Origin: an uncultured Varibaculum sp.
GTDB taxonomy: Bacteria; Actinomycetota; Actinomycetes; Actinomycetales; Actinomycetaceae
NCBI GenBank assembly: GCA_947255165.1
Contig: CAMYFZ010000003.1
Coordinates: forward strand, 1-50,200
Length of the DNA: 50,200 nucleotides
Reading direction: 5' to 3'
Part shown: piece by piece, positions 18,804 through 27,652 of the stretch
How the letters are laid out: each line of letters begins with the position of its first letter
Position numbering within the stretch: position 1 is the first letter of the stretch
The notes under the pieces: model-generated
Databases searched by the model: none
What the model saw: the letters and a program-made list of their open reading frames with translations, nothing else
What the model was told of the DNA's origin: nothing
Made by a program: the position numbers and the translations under genes

Positions 18804-19012
18804 TGACTGCCATCCCAGCTAGCAGGCATTGGACTTTTGCAGCGGGATTACCAGCACTTTTAAGAATTGCAGCTATTGCCGCAGCTAAAAGATTCCCTGA
18901 CGCAAATGTATCTTAAATAAGAAAAACACACTCTGGACCCGCGTTGAAATTGTGACCAAAGTGTTATTAAGTACGGTAGCCGGCGCTTATATATCTAATT
19001 GATACCGAATCG

Positions 19013-20509
19013 TTGCCGCTTCGTGAGCCAGCGTTAAGCCGAATCTCATTAGTTCATAGTACGGTGGCCCATGTGCAAAGAGCGTATGGAGCCAATAAAC
19101 CCGAAAATTTAGCGGGGGCAGGCAAAGACCAACACCAGGGGATGCCCTCCCCAGGCCAGCCTGTACGCAGCACTATTCCCCAGGTATCCGCTGAAGCAGC
19201 GGTGTCTTCACAACTTTCTCGCGGCAAGGACTCTGCGTCACCGCCAGATAAAAATAACCAGACCGAAAGTGCACCTGGTGACCAGAATGGGATCCCTACC
19301 CGGCGTTCCCTCCTAGTGCGAAAACCGCAAGGTTTTAGTGCCGAGGACAGAGTTTCCACGACTGCTACCGGCGGGGTAACTGCCGTTCCCAACACCGGCA
19401 ATATTCAAAAGATACACGCCCCTTTGCTGGGAGAAACCAGCGAAAACACCCCGCGTATCCCTAAGGAAGACCTCCCCGCACCTGCCGAAGATTCCTCGCC
19501 GGGCCCACTCGCTACTTCCTTAGAAAATCTGCATCTACCGGGGGTAAAAGCGCACACTTCTCGCTTCCGGAGGATCAGGAAAGCCGATTTTTCGCAGACA
19601 AAGAGTCCTCGGCGCAACCGGACCCACTCCGATAGAGTCCCGCAGGAAGCAAAGCGAAATAACCGCTGGAGCAAGTGGGCGCGCAAAGGTTGGGTTCCGA
19701 CTCAAGAAGGCGCCTACGCGATGGCACTGCTGCCCTACTGGATTGGGGTGATTGAGTCTTCGCTGCGCCCAGTTCACTGGTTGGTTTTTGCGCTGTGGAT
19801 TTGCGGATATTTCGCATTTAATGTGGGGGGAATCTGGCTGCGCTCCCGCCGTAAAGACCGTTACTTTAAGCCGGTACAAGTTTACGGCGCTATCACGCTA
19901 GTTCTAGGGGTTATTAGCCTGCTGGTGGCTCCCCCGCTACTGGAGTGGACGCTAGTATTTTTCCCGCTGATAGCAATCGCGGTTGTCGAATCAGTGCTGC
20001 ATCGAGAGCGTTCCTTATTGGCCCGTACCAGTACCATTTTGGCGACCGGAGTAATGAGCCTAGTTTCCTACGACATCGGCACGCAGTTCTCTCGCTCTTT
20101 CGCTGCTATACCCTGGTTGGAACATACCGCTACCAGTAACGTTAACTGGGTAGTGTCTCCCACCGGGAATTTGCAGGGTTGGGGCTGGATGCTGGTAGTG
20201 GCCTGGATAGTCACCTCCTATTATTGGTCAACTGTTCCCTATGTACGTTCCCTAATACGTAAGCGTGGTTCCCAGTCATTCTTGGCGTTTTCGGTCGCCT
20301 GCCACGCCGTCTTAACCGCAGTCGTCGTGGGGTTCTTTATTTTGGGCTGGGTAACCTGGTGGCACCTGCTAGTTTGGGTGCTGCTATTTGCGCGCTCATT
20401 GGCAGTACCCCTACTCCAGCAGCGCTCTCCGCAGCTAGTTACGGTTTCGCGAGTAGGATTCTGCGAGATTGCGGTGGCGATGCTGGTGATAATAACTTTG
20501 CTGGTCTGA
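19013..20509 (+). CDS. YwiC-like membrane protein with long disordered N-terminal extension
   Basis: Up to 498 residues. The C-terminal 270 residues match the YwiC-like family: WVPTQEGAYAMALLPYWIGV-type opening (about 227), then WLRSRRKDRYFKPVQVYGA and LHRERSLLARTST, with about eight membrane segments. The first 225 residues are hydrophilic, rich in Pro, Ser, Lys and Arg, and are not part of the usual family. The TTG at 19013 has no ribosome site; in-frame GTG or ATG codons inside the extension are alternatives, so the true N-terminus is open. YwiC proteins have no proven role. Its stop lies 5 bp from the stop of the convergent hydrolase gene. Confidence 0.8.
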   Translation: MPLREPALSRISLVHSTVAHVQRAYGANKPENLAGAGKDQHQGMPSPGQPVRSTIPQVSAEAAVSSQLSRGKDSASPPDKNNQTESAPGDQNGIPTRRSLLVRKPQGFSAEDRVSTTATGGVTAVPNTGNIQKIHAPLLGETSENTPRIPKEDLPAPAEDSSPGPLATSLENLHLPGVKAHTSRFRRIRKADFSQTKSPRRNRTHSDRVPQEAKRNNRWSKWARKGWVPTQEGAYAMALLPYWIGVIESSLRPVHWLVFALWICGYFAFNVGGIWLRSRRKDRYFKPVQVYGAITLVLGVISLLVAPPLLEWTLVFFPLIAIAVVESVLHRERSLLARTSTILATGVMSLVSYDIGTQFSRSFAAIPWLEHTATSNVNWVVSPTGNLQGWGWMLVVAWIVTSYYWSTVPYVRSLIRKRGSQSFLAFSVACHAVLTAVVVGFFILGWVTWWHLLVWVLLFARSLAVPLLQQRSPQLVTVSRVGFCEIAVAMLVIITLLV

Positions 20510-20514
20510 TGGCG

Positions 20515-21873
20515 TTAAAAGGACGCCCATAGCCTTTTTATAGGTCGGGGATTTCTAGGACGCGGAGCTTCGAAACGGTGCACCACAAAAGACTGCGCTG
20601 TGGCTTTCGTAGCCTTATTTATTCCCAAGTTGTGGTTGCGAGTCTCGATAAAACGAGCATAATCTCCATCCCCCGACTGCTCCCAAGTTTTCGCCAGCTG
20701 ACCATATAGTTCTTTAGCATGATTGGCTCCCGCACCGTGGAAATTCTTGTAGGTCTGGACTGTGGTTAGGTTGGGAACATTGAGATTTCGTTGCCCATCC
20801 AGCCGGGGCACAATATCAGCAGTGTTTTCTAGAGATACCATATGGACTCCCGGTGCCGGGCGAAACCTCCCAATATTAGACCCCATAGTTACCACGCTTT
20901 TCACATTGTATTTTTTAGCCAATTCAGGATTTGAACCAAGCTGGGCAGCGACCGCTCCCCCTTGAGAATGGCCAATCAGTTCTACCGGCTGCCCTCGGCG
21001 ATAGCCTGCCTGATCTAAGGCGCGGGTAACCGCTATCGTCATATCCGAATTTCCCGCCAAACCCGAAGCGTTTGTTTGCAAGTTAGTCCGCATATCTTGA
21101 GGGTTCGTCCCGGTTACGCTCCACACCTGAGTGCCGCGGATATCAACTCGCCAGGCAACCTGGTTGCCGGTACGGTACTTAACTACCCGCAATTCGCCGT
21201 GGTCAGGATAGGCTTTCGCCCGATTAAACTCACCTACCAACCCAGAAATATTTAAGGGAGCGGAAACTTTTTGGGAGCTACTTCCAAATTTTGGTGCCAC
21301 CGACAGCAAAATTGGTCCTTGGGCAGCCGCGATCTCCTGTGTGACCTGGGAGGACAAGAACTGCACTAGTAACCCGGAGACATGTGTGCCGTGATTTCGC
21401 CAGGCTTGCAATAAAAAGTAGGCACTGCTCTGAGAATTTTGTTCCACCCACCAGGGGGAATCTCCCAGAGTGTCATTATATTTTTTCCAGAGAAAGAATC
21501 CGGGAAGATTACCGCAGAGCAGAAAACCCGGAAGCATATCCAACGAAGATACTATTTGCCGGGACCGCGCTTCGCTGTTTTCATACTTCGCTGCCACCTG
21601 CAGCAAATTGCTTTGCAGTAAGTAGATGTGGAGAGAAAAATTTATCGCTGATTCCACCAGCATCTGCAAAGCTGCAAGCAGTTTTGCCGTTTCCGGGATA
21701 CGTGGCAAGCTCGCAGCTGCACTTAACGCCTGTTCGGCAAGCCGCCTGACCGTCCCGGCGCTTTCTATCGCACCGCTTAAACTTTGAGCTTTGCTGCGAA
21801 TAACGGCAGTATTGATACCCAGCTGATGACCGCCGACTACGCTAATCGGAAGAGCATGATCATCACTTGACAT
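20515..21873 (-). CDS. Alpha/beta hydrolase (lipase-like) with helical WXG-type N-terminal region
   Basis: About 452 residues. The N-terminal 110 residues are predicted helical and end in KYENSEAR, similar to the YxxAE-type end of ESX/WXG-like N-termini in actinobacterial effectors. The C-terminal half is an alpha/beta hydrolase: nucleophile Ser303 in GHSQG, a probable Asp in NTADIVPRLDG and a probable His in NFHGAGANHAKE. The ATG at 21873 has AGGGG at 5-nt spacing. A WXG100-like gene precedes it on the same strand. No signal peptide is seen, so export, if any, would be by a type VII-like route. Substrate is unknown; fatty-acid ester or phospholipid cleavage is a guess from the fold. Confidence 0.78.
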   Translation of the reverse strand: MSSDDHALPISVVGGHQLGINTAVIRSKAQSLSGAIESAGTVRRLAEQALSAAASLPRIPETAKLLAALQMLVESAINFSLHIYLLQSNLLQVAAKYENSEARSRQIVSSLDMLPGFLLCGNLPGFFLWKKYNDTLGDSPWWVEQNSQSSAYFLLQAWRNHGTHVSGLLVQFLSSQVTQEIAAAQGPILLSVAPKFGSSSQKVSAPLNISGLVGEFNRAKAYPDHGELRVVKYRTGNQVAWRVDIRGTQVWSVTGTNPQDMRTNLQTNASGLAGNSDMTIAVTRALDQAGYRRGQPVELIGHSQGGAVAAQLGSNPELAKKYNVKSVVTMGSNIGRFRPAPGVHMVSLENTADIVPRLDGQRNLNVPNLTTVQTYKNFHGAGANHAKELYGQLAKTWEQSGDGDYARFIETRNHNLGINKATKATAQSFVVHRFEAPRPRNPRPIKRLWASF

Positions 21874-21965
21874 ATTCACCCCTTAAAATCCCCGGCGGAG
21901 GGGAAAATCTTCATACCTGCCTGCATTTTTCCGGTAATAGTGCTTCTGGAGACCATTAGTCCCAT

Positions 21966-22229
21966 TCATCGGGTACCTACCTGCTGCAACGCCAGCAGTG
22001 CGGGTATCGATTCCTTTGCCAACCTGCCGGCTTGCACAGCGCTATCCGCCAGCGCATTCATTTCTTGCTGGTAATGCTGCAAGGTTATTTGGGCTGCATC
22101 GGCGGCATTTGATGCCCACTGCTCGCGCAGATCTATCGCTGCCATTTCTCCAGCACCGCAACTTGCTACCGTCGCTGCCCGCCGCATCTGCGCACTTATC
22201 ATCACGGCCACTGCCACCTGACTTGACAT
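21966..22229 (-). CDS. WXG100/ESAT-6-like small protein
   Basis: An 87-residue protein, mostly helical, without signal peptide or membrane segment. The centre reads EQWASNAADAAQ, matching the W-x-G/S turn with AADAF-like helix start found in actinobacterial WXG100 proteins. The start has a strong GGAAGGGGG ribosome site. It sits 90 bp before the lipase-like gene on the same strand, like many chaperone or partner genes of type VII effectors. No EccC or other ESX core gene lies in the window. The assignment rests on size, helicity and this one motif. Confidence 0.65.
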   Translation of the reverse strand: MSSQVAVAVMISAQMRRAATVASCGAGEMAAIDLREQWASNAADAAQITLQHYQQEMNALADSAVQAGRLAKESIPALLALQQVGTR

Positions 22230-22353
22230 AGTGTCCCCCTTCCGAAGCTTTTGCTACCTTAGTTGGGCAAGGATTCGCGAGGCTACTGCCCGATAAACAA
22301 GTCAGGAAAACTAAGATTCATCTGTCTATGTGCATTAAAGAGGCGAGTGATAC

Positions 22354-22373
22354 TACCGGAACCCCTCCCGGTA
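22354..22373. repeat. Short inverted repeat before the ABC transporter genes
   Basis: TACCGG (22354-22359) and CCGGTA (22368-22373) flank an 8-nt loop, immediately upstream of the TAACAT hexamer and start codon of the ATPase gene. It may be an operator for the exporter. Confidence 0.3.
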
Positions 22374-22378
22374 TGCGA

Positions 22379-22384
22379 TAACAT
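22379..22384 (+). promoter_or_regulatory. TAACAT -10-like hexamer before ABC ATPase gene
   Basis: TAACAT is followed by 7 nt and the ATG at 22392, and there is no Shine-Dalgarno sequence. This fits a leaderless message. Confidence 0.3.
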
Positions 22385-22391
22385 AAACCAT

Positions 22392-24365
22392 ATGGTGAAC
22401 TCCGCAGATACCCGCCTGAAAGCCGGACTAAAGCTGCCTTCAGACGTGCCTGACCCGGTGATTGTGGTCAATAACTTGACCAAAGATTACGTTTCCGGCG
22501 CGGGAACCGTACGCGCCCTAGATCATATTTCGATAGGGATCGCCCGGGGAAGATTCACTGCCATCATGGGACCCTCTGGGTCAGGAAAATCTACATTTAT
22601 GCACTGCCTAGCCGGGTTTGAATCCGCTACCTCTGGTTCCATCAAGATTGACGATACCGAAATCGTAGGGATGAATCAGCGCCGCCTCACCCGTTTGCGC
22701 CGGGACCATATCGGTTTTATTTTCCAGGCGTTTAACCTGATCCCCACGCTTAGTGCGAAAGAAAATATTCTTTTGCCTTTCGAGATTGCTCGCCGCAAAG
22801 TTCCCCAAGATCGCTTTGAACAGGTGGTTGCGGCATTGGGATTGGAAGATCGGCTAAAACATCGCCCTAGTGAACTCTCGGGGGGACAGCAACAGCGAGT
22901 AGCTTGTGCTCGAGCCTTAATGCAAGATGCGGTGGTGCTATTTGCCGACGAACCCACTGGAAATTTAGATTCTGAATCCTCCAAGCAAGTACTGCGTTAC
23001 CTGCGTAAAGCGGTAAATGATTTTGGGCAGTCAGTAGTTATGGTTACTCACGAGGCAGCAGCTGCGGCCTATGCTGACCGGGTACTTTTCCTCTTGGACG
23101 GCAAAATCGTGGCCGAACTAGATCATCCGGAACGCGAGAAAGTTTTGGCGGCACAAACTGAGCTACCCCACTTCGTAGCGACCTCTCCGCTACCTGGGGA
23201 AAAAGAATCTTTGAGGCACCCAGAAAACAGTTCTGAGGCGAGTAAAGATTTCTTGCCGACAGGAAGTAAGCCGGGAGCTTGGCCTGATCGCGAAAAGATG
23301 CAGGCTCGGTTAGCGAACTTGCAGCTGGCTCGAGGAGCACAAATTGAAGTCCCGAGCCGGCCGACAGGTAGCGCTCAAGCAGGGAACATAGATGCCGGAG
23401 CATTGAACGCTTTGATGGGAGTGGGAAAGCCGGTGGTCCCGGCGGAACTTCGTACTAAAGAGGGCGCGCGGCGGGCCCTAGCGCAAACCCAAAAATCTGT
23501 AGCTAGCCAGGATAAAGCTACCCCGCAGGTAGAACCGGCAGCACCGAGCAACGAGCCTAAGCCCAGTGATCCGGGCACCTCGAAAGAACCTAGTACCCGG
23601 TTGAAGGGAAGCGTGCTAGAAACCCGGGATGAACGGGGCACCACTTGGCAAGGGTGGACACCAAAACCCGGGCAGCAAACTGAAAAGGCAAATAACCCCC
23701 GGCCGCGACTATCTACAAAAACCGCTAGTTTGCCGGAGTCTTACCGTTTGAAGTACCCGGGCGCACCGGCCAAATATAAATCTACGGGTAGCGACAGCGG
23801 TAGCAGTAATCAGACCGGGAAAAACGCGGAAAAAAGCTCGGTCCCAGAAAAGAAAAACACTGCGCAATCTCGTAACCCAGAAGCTACGCCTCCTCCTGCG
23901 GGGTCGCCCAGAAACATTCCGGGCAAAAAAGATGATAACGAACGCTGGGCGGGGCTTTATTCCGTGTTTTCCAATCCGGTAGCCGAAACTACGGGATTTT
24001 GGGAGGACACTGCGACCGCGCCGGCACCTGCGGGAACTTCCCGCGCCGGGGAAACTAAACCCGCAGGTAAAAACGATGCCCAGTCGAAAGATGCTTTAAC
24101 GGAAGCTAAAAATATCCACAGAAAGCATCCCGCTAGCACTTCCCTTTCGAAGGAAGGCACTAGCGCAGCAAACAGTAAAGAATCTGCGGGACAAGGCCGA
24201 CAACGGACGGAGGATAGTCCGAGTGCATCGGTACCGCGCACCCCGGAAGAAACCTTAAGTCAGGAAAAACAGCGCCTACTGGACATGATTAAGAAGGCGG
24301 AGGCACTGCTTGATTCCTCTCAGGACGCGATTGCATCTTTTGAGGCTCCCCAGGATAAAGCATGA
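22392..24365 (+). CDS. ABC transporter ATP-binding protein (MacB/LolD type) with long C-terminal tail
   Basis: About 657 residues from the ATG at 22392; the frame is open further up but without family similarity. Residues 1-235 form a MacB/LolD-type ATPase: Walker A GPSGSGKST (60-68), Q-loop FQAFNL, signature LSGGQQQR (about 162), Walker B with ADEPTGNLD (about 184-193) and switch His in VTHE (about 218). The family normally ends near here. The next 415 residues are polar, rich in Lys, Pro, Ser, Glu and Gln, and end in a short helical stretch (RLLDMIKKAEALL). The stop overlaps the permease start by ATGA. It powers the adjacent FtsX-type permease. The tail has no recognisable domain. Confidence 0.9.
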   Translation: MVNSADTRLKAGLKLPSDVPDPVIVVNNLTKDYVSGAGTVRALDHISIGIARGRFTAIMGPSGSGKSTFMHCLAGFESATSGSIKIDDTEIVGMNQRRLTRLRRDHIGFIFQAFNLIPTLSAKENILLPFEIARRKVPQDRFEQVVAALGLEDRLKHRPSELSGGQQQRVACARALMQDAVVLFADEPTGNLDSESSKQVLRYLRKAVNDFGQSVVMVTHEAAAAAYADRVLFLLDGKIVAELDHPEREKVLAAQTELPHFVATSPLPGEKESLRHPENSSEASKDFLPTGSKPGAWPDREKMQARLANLQLARGAQIEVPSRPTGSAQAGNIDAGALNALMGVGKPVVPAELRTKEGARRALAQTQKSVASQDKATPQVEPAAPSNEPKPSDPGTSKEPSTRLKGSVLETRDERGTTWQGWTPKPGQQTEKANNPRPRLSTKTASLPESYRLKYPGAPAKYKSTGSDSGSSNQTGKNAEKSSVPEKKNTAQSRNPEATPPPAGSPRNIPGKKDDNERWAGLYSVFSNPVAETTGFWEDTATAPAPAGTSRAGETKPAGKNDAQSKDALTEAKNIHRKHPASTSLSKEGTSAANSKESAGQGRQRTEDSPSASVPRTPEETLSQEKQRLLDMIKKAEALLDSSQDAIASFEAPQDKA

Positions 24366-26911
24366 TGAGGATAGCTTGGCGGAATCTACGCGCCCACCTG
24401 GTGCGTTTCCAAATGGCGCTGCTGGCGGTAGTGCTGGGAGTGGCTTTCTTATCGGGGATTTTCGCCCTCCGCGCCACCCTCGCCGACTCCTACAATTCCC
24501 TGATTTCCTCCACCAACACCTACGACTATTACCTGGTAGGGAAGGTGCAAGGCGAAAAAGTAGACGGGCAGGCACCGGTGCGATCCAGCGTGCCCGTACA
24601 GGCCGCGCACCAGGCCGAGAAAGTTTCTGGGGTCAAATATGCCGATCCCTATCTGGTAGATGTTTGTATGCTCGCTGACCAGGACAATAAGCGTCTGGGG
24701 ACCGGCAAACAAGTTTCGATTTTACAAGCGATTTATCCGGGGCATTCCGCCCAACCGCGCCTAGTAAAAGGCGAGGCTCCTCTAAGTACCGGCGAGGTTG
24801 CTTTAGAGGAATCTGCGGCCAAGCGCCTAGGGGTAACCACTGATCAGCGCCTGAAAGTCTATGTTTCCAGCGAGGGGAAATCGGTAAGGGTTACTGGAAT
24901 TTACCGTTTTCCCTCCCCGGTGGCTTTTACTAACTATGTTTTCGTGTCCGAGGATGCTTTTGCAGTTCTGGCTCAAAAGCCGGTAGCCACTACCGCGATT
25001 GCTATCACCGCTGAAAAAGGAGTGTCTTCCCAGGCGCTGCGTACCGAACTCGATAAGGAGTTTTCGGGCACCGGAGAGGTGATGACCCAGGCAGAATATA
25101 ACGATGAAATCAATACCGCAGCTGCCAGTTCTCTAGATTTTGTGAACGTGTTTTTACTGGTATTCGCGGCCATAGCCCTGTTTGTAGGGGCATTTATTAT
25201 TACCAACACTTTCCAGATGATGGTGCGGGCCCAGCAACCCCAGTTCGCGATGCTACGGGCTATTGGGGCTAGTGGGGGACAAGTATTTTCGATAGTGGCT
25301 CTGCAAGGCCTGCTAGTAGGCATCATAGGTTCCGTAATCGGGGTAGGAGCCGGATATCTGCTCACCCGCGCGGTTTCTTGGGGTTTGGCAAAATCCGGCT
25401 TCGACGCGCTAAGAATCGGCTGGTCATGGTCCATTACCCTCCTGGCTTTAACCGTGGGCATTTTGGTGACGGTCATCGGTTCCCTTTGGCCTGCCCGCGC
25501 GGCGGCACTTACTCCCCCGGTCGAGGCAATGCGGCAAAATACGCAAACCCAAAAGCCGGTATGGGCGCGTGCGATTATCGGAGCGGTCGTACTCGCAGTC
25601 GCGGTGGGACTACTGGCTTGGGCGTCCTCCGAGGGCGGGCAAAGCGGCCTGGGGCTAGGGATTGGCGCCGCACTATTCTTGCTGGCCATGCTGATTTTAG
25701 TAACCCCCTTAGCGGCGGTAGTGGTGAGAGCTTTAGCGGGACTTGTTTGGTGGCTGCGCCCGCATGCCCGCCTGGCGATGCGCACCCTGACTGCCAATGT
25801 GCGACAAACCGCTAACACTGCTGCTGCCCTGATGATTGGAGTTGCCCTGGTAGCAGTGGGAGCGACCTTGGCGGCCTCTACCAAAGCCTCTACCCAATCG
25901 GCAGTTGCTCAGCAGATAAACGTGGATTTAATGATCTCCCCGGATCCGAAAGTAGTTTCCATTCCCCCCAGTCTTTTAGATAAAGTCGCCAAGGTTTCCG
26001 GGGTGAGCCGGGTTGATCCCCTGGCCGGAATGGGGCTTTTTAGGGTTACGGTTGCCGGAAAAAATCCGGAAGAAACCATGACCCAAGTAACCTATCCCCA
26101 GTTCAATCGCTATGGAAAGGTGAGTGCGGTTACCGGGTCGGCTAAGGACTATTTCTCGCAGTCACCCCGGGCTCCCCGCGCACTGGTTTCTCGCTCTTGG
26201 GCGAAATCTCAAGGACTCGCTCCCGGAGATACTTTTCAGATGACCGGGCTGCGGGGACAAGAGACAGTCACCATCGCCGCCACTATCGACACCGGATTCC
26301 TATTCTTGGATGTGGTGATACCGCGCGCCCTCGCCACCCAGCTAGGCCCGGAAGCAGCCGATATTACCGCCAGTGCCGGCATTAAGCTTGAAACTGGGGC
26401 TGACCTAGATAAAGTGCAGCGTGAAGTGAAAAAGGCGATTGCCGATAACCCCTTTATGGTGGTGCAAACCCAAAAACAAGCGGCAGATAAAGTGGCTGCT
26501 ACCGTAGATCAAGTCCTGGCCGTCCTCTACGCTCTGCTAGCGTTATCCCTGATAATCGCAGCTTTAGGAATTATGAACACCCTTTCGCTTTCGGTGCAGC
26601 AACGCTTTAGAGAACTGGGGCTGATCCGCACCGTGGGGCTTTCTTCTTTCGGCTTGAGCGTGATGATAACTACCGAGTCGGTGCTGATCACTCTGGCGGG
26701 TACCATTTTGGGGATGGCAGGCGGAGTTTCGCTGGCAGTGTTTGTGTGTCGTTACCTTGCCGACCAGGGAATCAGCACCATCGAAGTTCCCTGGGTTTCG
26801 CTAGGTTGGATTTGTCTATTAGCGGTGCTGGTAGGAACTTTGGCAGCGCTCCTGCCGGCGCGCCGCGCCCGCAAGATGCCGATTCTTCAGGCGGTCTCCT
26901 CCGGGGATTAA
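24362..26911 (+). CDS. ABC transporter permease, FtsX/MacB-type, two-domain
   Basis: 849 residues. An N-terminal membrane segment (about 17-37) is followed by an extracellular domain of about 200 residues, then three membrane segments near 260-380 (first FtsX domain), a pair or more near 400-470, a second extracellular domain near 510-700, and a final set near 715-845 with the family-typical IMNTLSLSVQQRFRELGLIR segment. This is the large duplicated permease found in actinobacteria with one LolD-like ATPase. It starts inside the ATPase stop (ATGA), so the two proteins are made in concert. Such pairs export lipoproteins, peptides or drugs, or transmit mechanical signals; nothing here fixes the substrate. 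Confidence 0.92.
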   Translation: MMRIAWRNLRAHLVRFQMALLAVVLGVAFLSGIFALRATLADSYNSLISSTNTYDYYLVGKVQGEKVDGQAPVRSSVPVQAAHQAEKVSGVKYADPYLVDVCMLADQDNKRLGTGKQVSILQAIYPGHSAQPRLVKGEAPLSTGEVALEESAAKRLGVTTDQRLKVYVSSEGKSVRVTGIYRFPSPVAFTNYVFVSEDAFAVLAQKPVATTAIAITAEKGVSSQALRTELDKEFSGTGEVMTQAEYNDEINTAAASSLDFVNVFLLVFAAIALFVGAFIITNTFQMMVRAQQPQFAMLRAIGASGGQVFSIVALQGLLVGIIGSVIGVGAGYLLTRAVSWGLAKSGFDALRIGWSWSITLLALTVGILVTVIGSLWPARAAALTPPVEAMRQNTQTQKPVWARAIIGAVVLAVAVGLLAWASSEGGQSGLGLGIGAALFLLAMLILVTPLAAVVVRALAGLVWWLRPHARLAMRTLTANVRQTANTAAALMIGVALVAVGATLAASTKASTQSAVAQQINVDLMISPDPKVVSIPPSLLDKVAKVSGVSRVDPLAGMGLFRVTVAGKNPEETMTQVTYPQFNRYGKVSAVTGSAKDYFSQSPRAPRALVSRSWAKSQGLAPGDTFQMTGLRGQETVTIAATIDTGFLFLDVVIPRALATQLGPEAADITASAGIKLETGADLDKVQREVKKAIADNPFMVVQTQKQAADKVAATVDQVLAVLYALLALSLIIAALGIMNTLSLSVQQRFRELGLIRTVGLSSFGLSVMITTESVLITLAGTILGMAGGVSLAVFVCRYLADQGISTIEVPWVSLGWICLLAVLVGTLAALLPARRARKMPILQAVSSGD

Positions 26912-26990
26912 ACATGGTAATCCGCCGGGAGCTGCTACCTAACGCCGCTTAATGCCTCTAGATATACCGCTACCCGGGAATGGCTCCGGG

Positions 26991-27191
26991 TTAGTTAAAC
27001 CAATCGTCGTCGGTTGCGGACGGAATATGCTTACGCCAATCTTCATAATCATCGCCGCTATCATCTTCGGCTTGATCGCGTTGTTTAGCCTGCAGCTCCC
27101 GCTGCAGTGCTTCATAGTCCGTCTCGGGACTGTAGTACTTAAGCTTGCGCGCTACTTTTGTCTGTTTAGCCTTTTGACGGCCGCGCCCCAT
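26991..27191 (-). CDS. DUF3073 protein
   Basis: A 66-residue acidic protein. It starts with the highly conserved MGRGRQKAKQTKVARKLKYY-type block of the DUF3073 family, followed by ALQRELQ and a Asp/Glu-rich tail. The family is confined to Actinobacteria and its function is unknown. A GGAGGGGG ribosome site precedes the ATG at 27191; the open frame continues to 27305 but is not conserved there. It is convergent with the permease gene. Confidence 0.9.
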   Translation of the reverse strand: MGRGRQKAKQTKVARKLKYYSPETDYEALQRELQAKQRDQAEDDSGDDYEDWRKHIPSATDDDWFN

Positions 27192-27369
27192 GGCGTGACC
27201 CCCTCCACTATAATCACGGATACGCCGGGCGCACCCTAAAACTTCTAAAATGTTCTGTATAAAAAGATACCCCATTGCGGGCGTCAAGACCATTTGATCC
27301 CGCAAATAAGGTTAATGACACCAGGTGTCACCGGGAATAGACTGCCGCCGCAATAGCGAAACTTTAAGG

Positions 27370-27651
27370 TTACTTTAGCATCCGGCGTACTAGCAGAGCA
27401 CCCAGTACCAGCGCACCCCCGGCAATAGCCGCCACTTTCTTGATCGCCTCCGGCTGGCCGGCACTAGCTTGCCCCACCGTCTCCTGAGCTTTATCTGCCA
27501 AGGCCCGCGCCTTTTGTTGGGCATCGGCTTTCGCCCGCTCTACATTAGCTTTCGGAGAAAAATAATCAGAAAGTTCCTCTACCGTGCTACTCAGGTCTGC
27601 TCGGGCAGCCTCGAGATCCGCCTTAATCTGACTTTCGCTACGTTGCGTCAT
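27370..27651 (-). CDS. DUF3618 protein
   Basis: A 93-residue protein of the DUF3618 family. An N-terminal amphipathic helix with the family pattern (IKADLEAARADLSSTVEEL) precedes an Ala/Lys/Gln-rich helical linker, and a single membrane segment near the C-terminus ends in RRMLK. The family usually sits next to a holin-like gene, as here: its start codon is one base after the holin-like stop. Function unknown, probably membrane-associated. Confidence 0.85.
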   Translation of the reverse strand: MTQRSESQIKADLEAARADLSSTVEELSDYFSPKANVERAKADAQQKARALADKAQETVGQASAGQPEAIKKVAAIAGGALVLGALLVRRMLK

Positions 27652-27652
27652 T

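Noticed and set aside
22263..22391. Upstream extension of the ABC ATPase
   Set aside because: The added 43 residues do not look like the family, and a TANNNT hexamer is placed suitably for the ATG at 22392.
24973..25884. 303-codon minus-strand open frame inside the permease gene
   Set aside because: Its composition (Ala, Thr, Pro, Arg) is that of a shadow frame, and the permease on the other strand has a clear family match.
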